From positions 1 to 7,450 of the forward strand of contig CANHIV010000039.1 of assembly GCA_947460525.1 (NCBI GenBank): a stretch of 7,450 nucleotides of DNA. Reading direction: 5' to 3'. Made by a program: the position numbers and the translations under genes. The notes under the pieces are model-generated. The model searched no databases, was not told the DNA's origin, and saw only the letters and a list, made by a program, of their open reading frames with translations. Origin of the DNA: Flavobacteriales bacterium (GTDB lineage Bacteria; Bacteroidota; Bacteroidia; Flavobacteriales_D; Sanyastnellaceae). Of the stretch, positions 5,314-7,450 are shown piece after piece (the first letter of the stretch is position 1; the number at the start of each line of letters is the position of its first letter).

Positions 5314-7450
5314 TCCCAATAATTCTGATCTGTTCCTAGGCTGCCGCGCTTTTGCAATTTAAGATCTTGCAAAATGGATGCCTTGACATTGAGCTGAGCA
5401 AAATAAGATTTGCGCTCCCCAAAGGGAACCATGTTGAAGGAAAATTCCCAGCAATGCAAGTCCCAATGAAGTCCAATGATGGATGGTGTAAATTCTTTTG
5501 ATTTAAAATCGTAGCCACTGTTGACAGAAACGGCCCATCTTTTCAGGATGGTTACATCACCCACCAAAGTCACCGCTTGAATCCAATCACTCGTATCACG
5601 CTGCTGTTGTGCGTCCCAATACTTGGCGTAACGCAGGTTGTACTTCATGTTCAAATTCCACGGGGTGCTAAAATCAATGTTTTGTCCATTGTTGGCCAAA
5701 GAGGCGGAATTGTTGTTGGCAAACAGACTTTTGTTTTGTGCGGTCTGTGGATTGGCGTCTTCTTCTTTCTTTTTAGAACCTTGCCCTCGCAAGCTCAATC
5801 CAAGCGCCAAGTTCGCGCCCTCAAGACGCGTAGGTAGCTTTTGCGAATTTCCAATCCATTGGTTGATTTCGCGACCCAAACTGTCACGGTCATAAAAACT
5901 GTGTGTTGAATTGTAGTTCACCGTGAAGTTTTGTCCAATCGTTGTAAAGGCGCTGAGCTGCAGATTGCTCCAGTTCAATGAGTCGGCCATTGTATTAAAC
6001 GACGTTGAGGTTTTAAAGCTCTCCAACCACTTTACTTTTTTATAACTGATTTTCCCGCCTTTGCTCTCTCGGATTTTGGCTTCCAAGTTTTGATTGACAC
6101 TCAAATTGATATTGGCGGATTCCTTGGTCGTGCTGGGACGGAATCGCGCAGCGTCAAATGCTGTATATCCAACAAAATCACCATTTTCACCATAGGGCCC
6201 GTTCAAGGAATAGTTTCTTTGAGGAGAGTAAGAAATCCCCACTGCAGGTTGAATAACGTGGCGAACAGCTTTGAGGTAGCCTGGTTTTTTCATCGCCCAA
6301 GTGCCGTAAATACGAGAGTTGGCGGTTAAGTTGGCGTTCCAATTGTGTCCAAAAATCATTCTTGACGTTGTATCCAAAGCCCATTGTTGACTTTCGCCTT
6401 GAAGCATAGGAGCAACTTCTTGAAACGCTTGATAGACGGTAATATTTGCACTGGGGTTGATGGTAGCAAACGGCCCCAACTTCCATGAGGTAGAAGCGGT
6501 GCTGTTGTAGCGGATGCCGTGTGAAGCTTTTTTCCAAAGCGCATTCAACTGATCCGCTTTGAATTCACTCTCATCTCCGGCATACAAGCTCTCCGCATTG
6601 ATTACTCCCGAAACGCCGATGGGAGATTTAGGGAAGACAGACTTGAGTAGGTTGATACGTTGAACATTGAAAGTAGCAGAGGGCAATGTGATCTGCATCT
6701 TTCGGGTTTGGGTGTTCTGTGAATGATTGGCGGATAGCGCCAAAGAGAACGGCTTGCCCGGAAATGATTTGTTCCACTGCACGGATGAGTTGAAAGTTCC
6801 GGACAAGTAGTCTTGTTGCGAAGCATTCAAGTTGTTTCTGAAATTCTGACTGGAGCCCAAGTTGACGTTGGCCGAGAATTGTTGATCGGGACGTGCTTTT
6901 GGATCTTGTTGATGGGTCCATCGGATGTTGAATGTGGACTGCTGGAAGTATGAAGGCAATTCCACAAACCCCAATTTGTTGACCGTTCGGGAGATATTGA
7001 AATTACCAGAGTACTTGTAGCGTTTTTTGTAGTTGGTAATGTTTCTTACACTCCAAGAACCACGGGTATACAAGTCAAATAAAATACGGGTGTCCAAATA
7101 CGCATTGACCGGATGATAATATCCCAAATTTTGAATAAAGAAACCGCGTTCCCCGCCATTGCCATAACCAGGTAACAATATGCCGCTCGTGCTTTCTTTT
7201 TTATTGGGAAAAAATCCAAAAGGCAAAGCAAGGGGAGTGGGCACTTTGCGAACTTTTAAATAGAAAGGACCTGTAACCACCTTGTCATTGGGGATGACCA
7301 CAGCGCGCGACAAATGAAAGTGATAATGGGGGTTCTCCAAATCACAAGTAGTCAGCATCCCTTTTCTAACGTGAATGGTTTCGTCTACTTGGCGTTTAGA
7401 AACGCCCGCGATGAGGTAGGCCTCTCCCTCTTGGGTTCGGGACATGTAAC
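5310..7450 (-). CDS. lptD: LPS-assembly protein LptD, C-terminal part (N-terminus off window)
   Basis: LptD is the outer-membrane barrel that, with LptE, places LPS in the outer leaflet. The visible part is at least 711 residues. The frame stays open past the first ATG (7445) to the window edge, so that Met is probably internal. The missing upstream part should hold the signal peptide and most of the periplasmic OstA-like domain. Numbering from that Met, the conserved blocks typical of Bacteroidota LptD are RKGMLTTCD (27-35), NPHYHFHLSRAVVIP (38-52), VVTGPFYL, PLALPFGFFP (71-80), SGILLPGYG and ERGFF with GYY before the barrel. Amphipathic beta-strand repeats follow to the C-terminal block DLHCWEFSFNMVPFG and LQDLKLQKRG. 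Residues about 556-590 form a Lys/Glu/Asn/Ser/Ala-rich stretch, probably a loop. The only cysteines seen are Cys34 and Cys665. The gene converges on the symporter gene and the stop codons overlap by 4 bases. The family is clear; LPS export as such is inferred from the family. Confidence 0.9.
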   Translation of the reverse strand, partial: YMSRTQEGEAYLIAGVSKRQVDETIHVRKGMLTTCDLENPHYHFHLSRAVVIPNDKVVTGPFYLKVRKVPTPLALPFGFFPNKKESTSGILLPGYGNGGERGFFIQNLGYYHPVNAYLDTRILFDLYTRGSWSVRNITNYKKRYKYSGNFNISRTVNKLGFVELPSYFQQSTFNIRWTHQQDPKARPDQQFSANVNLGSSQNFRNNLNASQQDYLSGTFNSSVQWNKSFPGKPFSLALSANHSQNTQTRKMQITLPSATFNVQRINLLKSVFPKSPIGVSGVINAESLYAGDESEFKADQLNALWKKASHGIRYNSTASTSWKLGPFATINPSANITVYQAFQEVAPMLQGESQQWALDTTSRMIFGHNWNANLTANSRIYGTWAMKKPGYLKAVRHVIQPAVGISYSPQRNYSLNGPYGENGDFVGYTAFDAARFRPSTTKESANINLSVNQNLEAKIRESKGGKISYKKVKWLESFKTSTSFNTMADSLNWSNLQLSAFTTIGQNFTVNYNSTHSFYDRDSLGREINQWIGNSQKLPTRLEGANLALGLSLRGQGSKKKEEDANPQTAQNKSLFANNNSASLANNGQNIDFSTPWNLNMKYNLRYAKYWDAQQQRDTSDWIQAVTLVGDVTILKRWAVSVNSGYDFKSKEFTPSIIGLHWDLHCWEFSFNMVPFGERKSYFAQLNVKASILQDLKLQKRGSLGTDQNYWD

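Noticed and set aside
5325..5360. Candidate terminator at the convergent junction (CCTAGG and nearby GC-rich bases)
   Set aside because: CCTAGG has no loop and the GC-rich run cannot form a stem of useful length next to a T-run on either strand.
5577..5895. Two plus-strand open frames opposite lptD
   Set aside because: They lie wholly within a well-supported lptD frame, have no promoter or family motifs, and have odd composition.
1..7450. CRISPR array, tRNA/rRNA, insertion sequence or defence system
   Set aside because: No regularly spaced repeats, no cloverleaf or rRNA-like sequence, no transposase and no terminal inverted repeats were seen. RadC is often found near mobile or defence regions, but here it sits beside rpsT in ordinary chromosomal context.

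Overview
The window looks like chromosomal DNA of a member of the Bacteroidota. Four things point that way. The rpsT promoter has the phylum's own -33 TTTG / -7 TAnnTTTG layout. None of the genes has a convincing Shine-Dalgarno sequence. One gene is the Bacteroidota-type LptD. Another is a two-part polysaccharide deacetylase of a kind I know mainly from this phylum. The species cannot be named from this sequence.

Layout: (1) 2-394 (+) is a small 130-residue protein whose true start may lie off the window. It faintly resembles SiaB-type (DUF6272) regulatory proteins but is too short for that family. (2) 413-776 (+) is a self-contained transcription unit: a clear promoter, rpsT (ribosomal protein S20) and a strong intrinsic terminator, with a perfect 6-bp inverted repeat between stop codon and terminator. 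(3) 792-5313 (+) holds four tightly packed genes: radC, a non-hydrolysing UDP-GlcNAc 2-epimerase (wecB/mnaA type), a polysaccharide deacetylase and a sodium:solute symporter. Their junctions are a 1-nt overlap, an 8-nt overlap and a 7-nt gap, so they are probably one operon. (4) 5310-7450 (-) is the C-terminal 711+ residues of LptD, the outer-membrane LPS translocon. It converges on the symporter gene, and the two stop codons overlap by 4 nt.

Working together: the epimerase makes UDP-ManNAc, and the deacetylase plausibly trims N-acetyl groups from a polysaccharide. LptD inserts LPS in the outer membrane. The right two-thirds of the window therefore leans towards cell-envelope glycan work. RadC and the symporter have no obvious role in it; the symporter's substrate cannot be read from sequence. 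The genes are densely packed, and there is no gene-free stretch over about 80 bases. I see no mobile element, CRISPR array, tRNA or rRNA. I found no undescribed multi-gene system; the points worth following up are details of individual genes and junctions.
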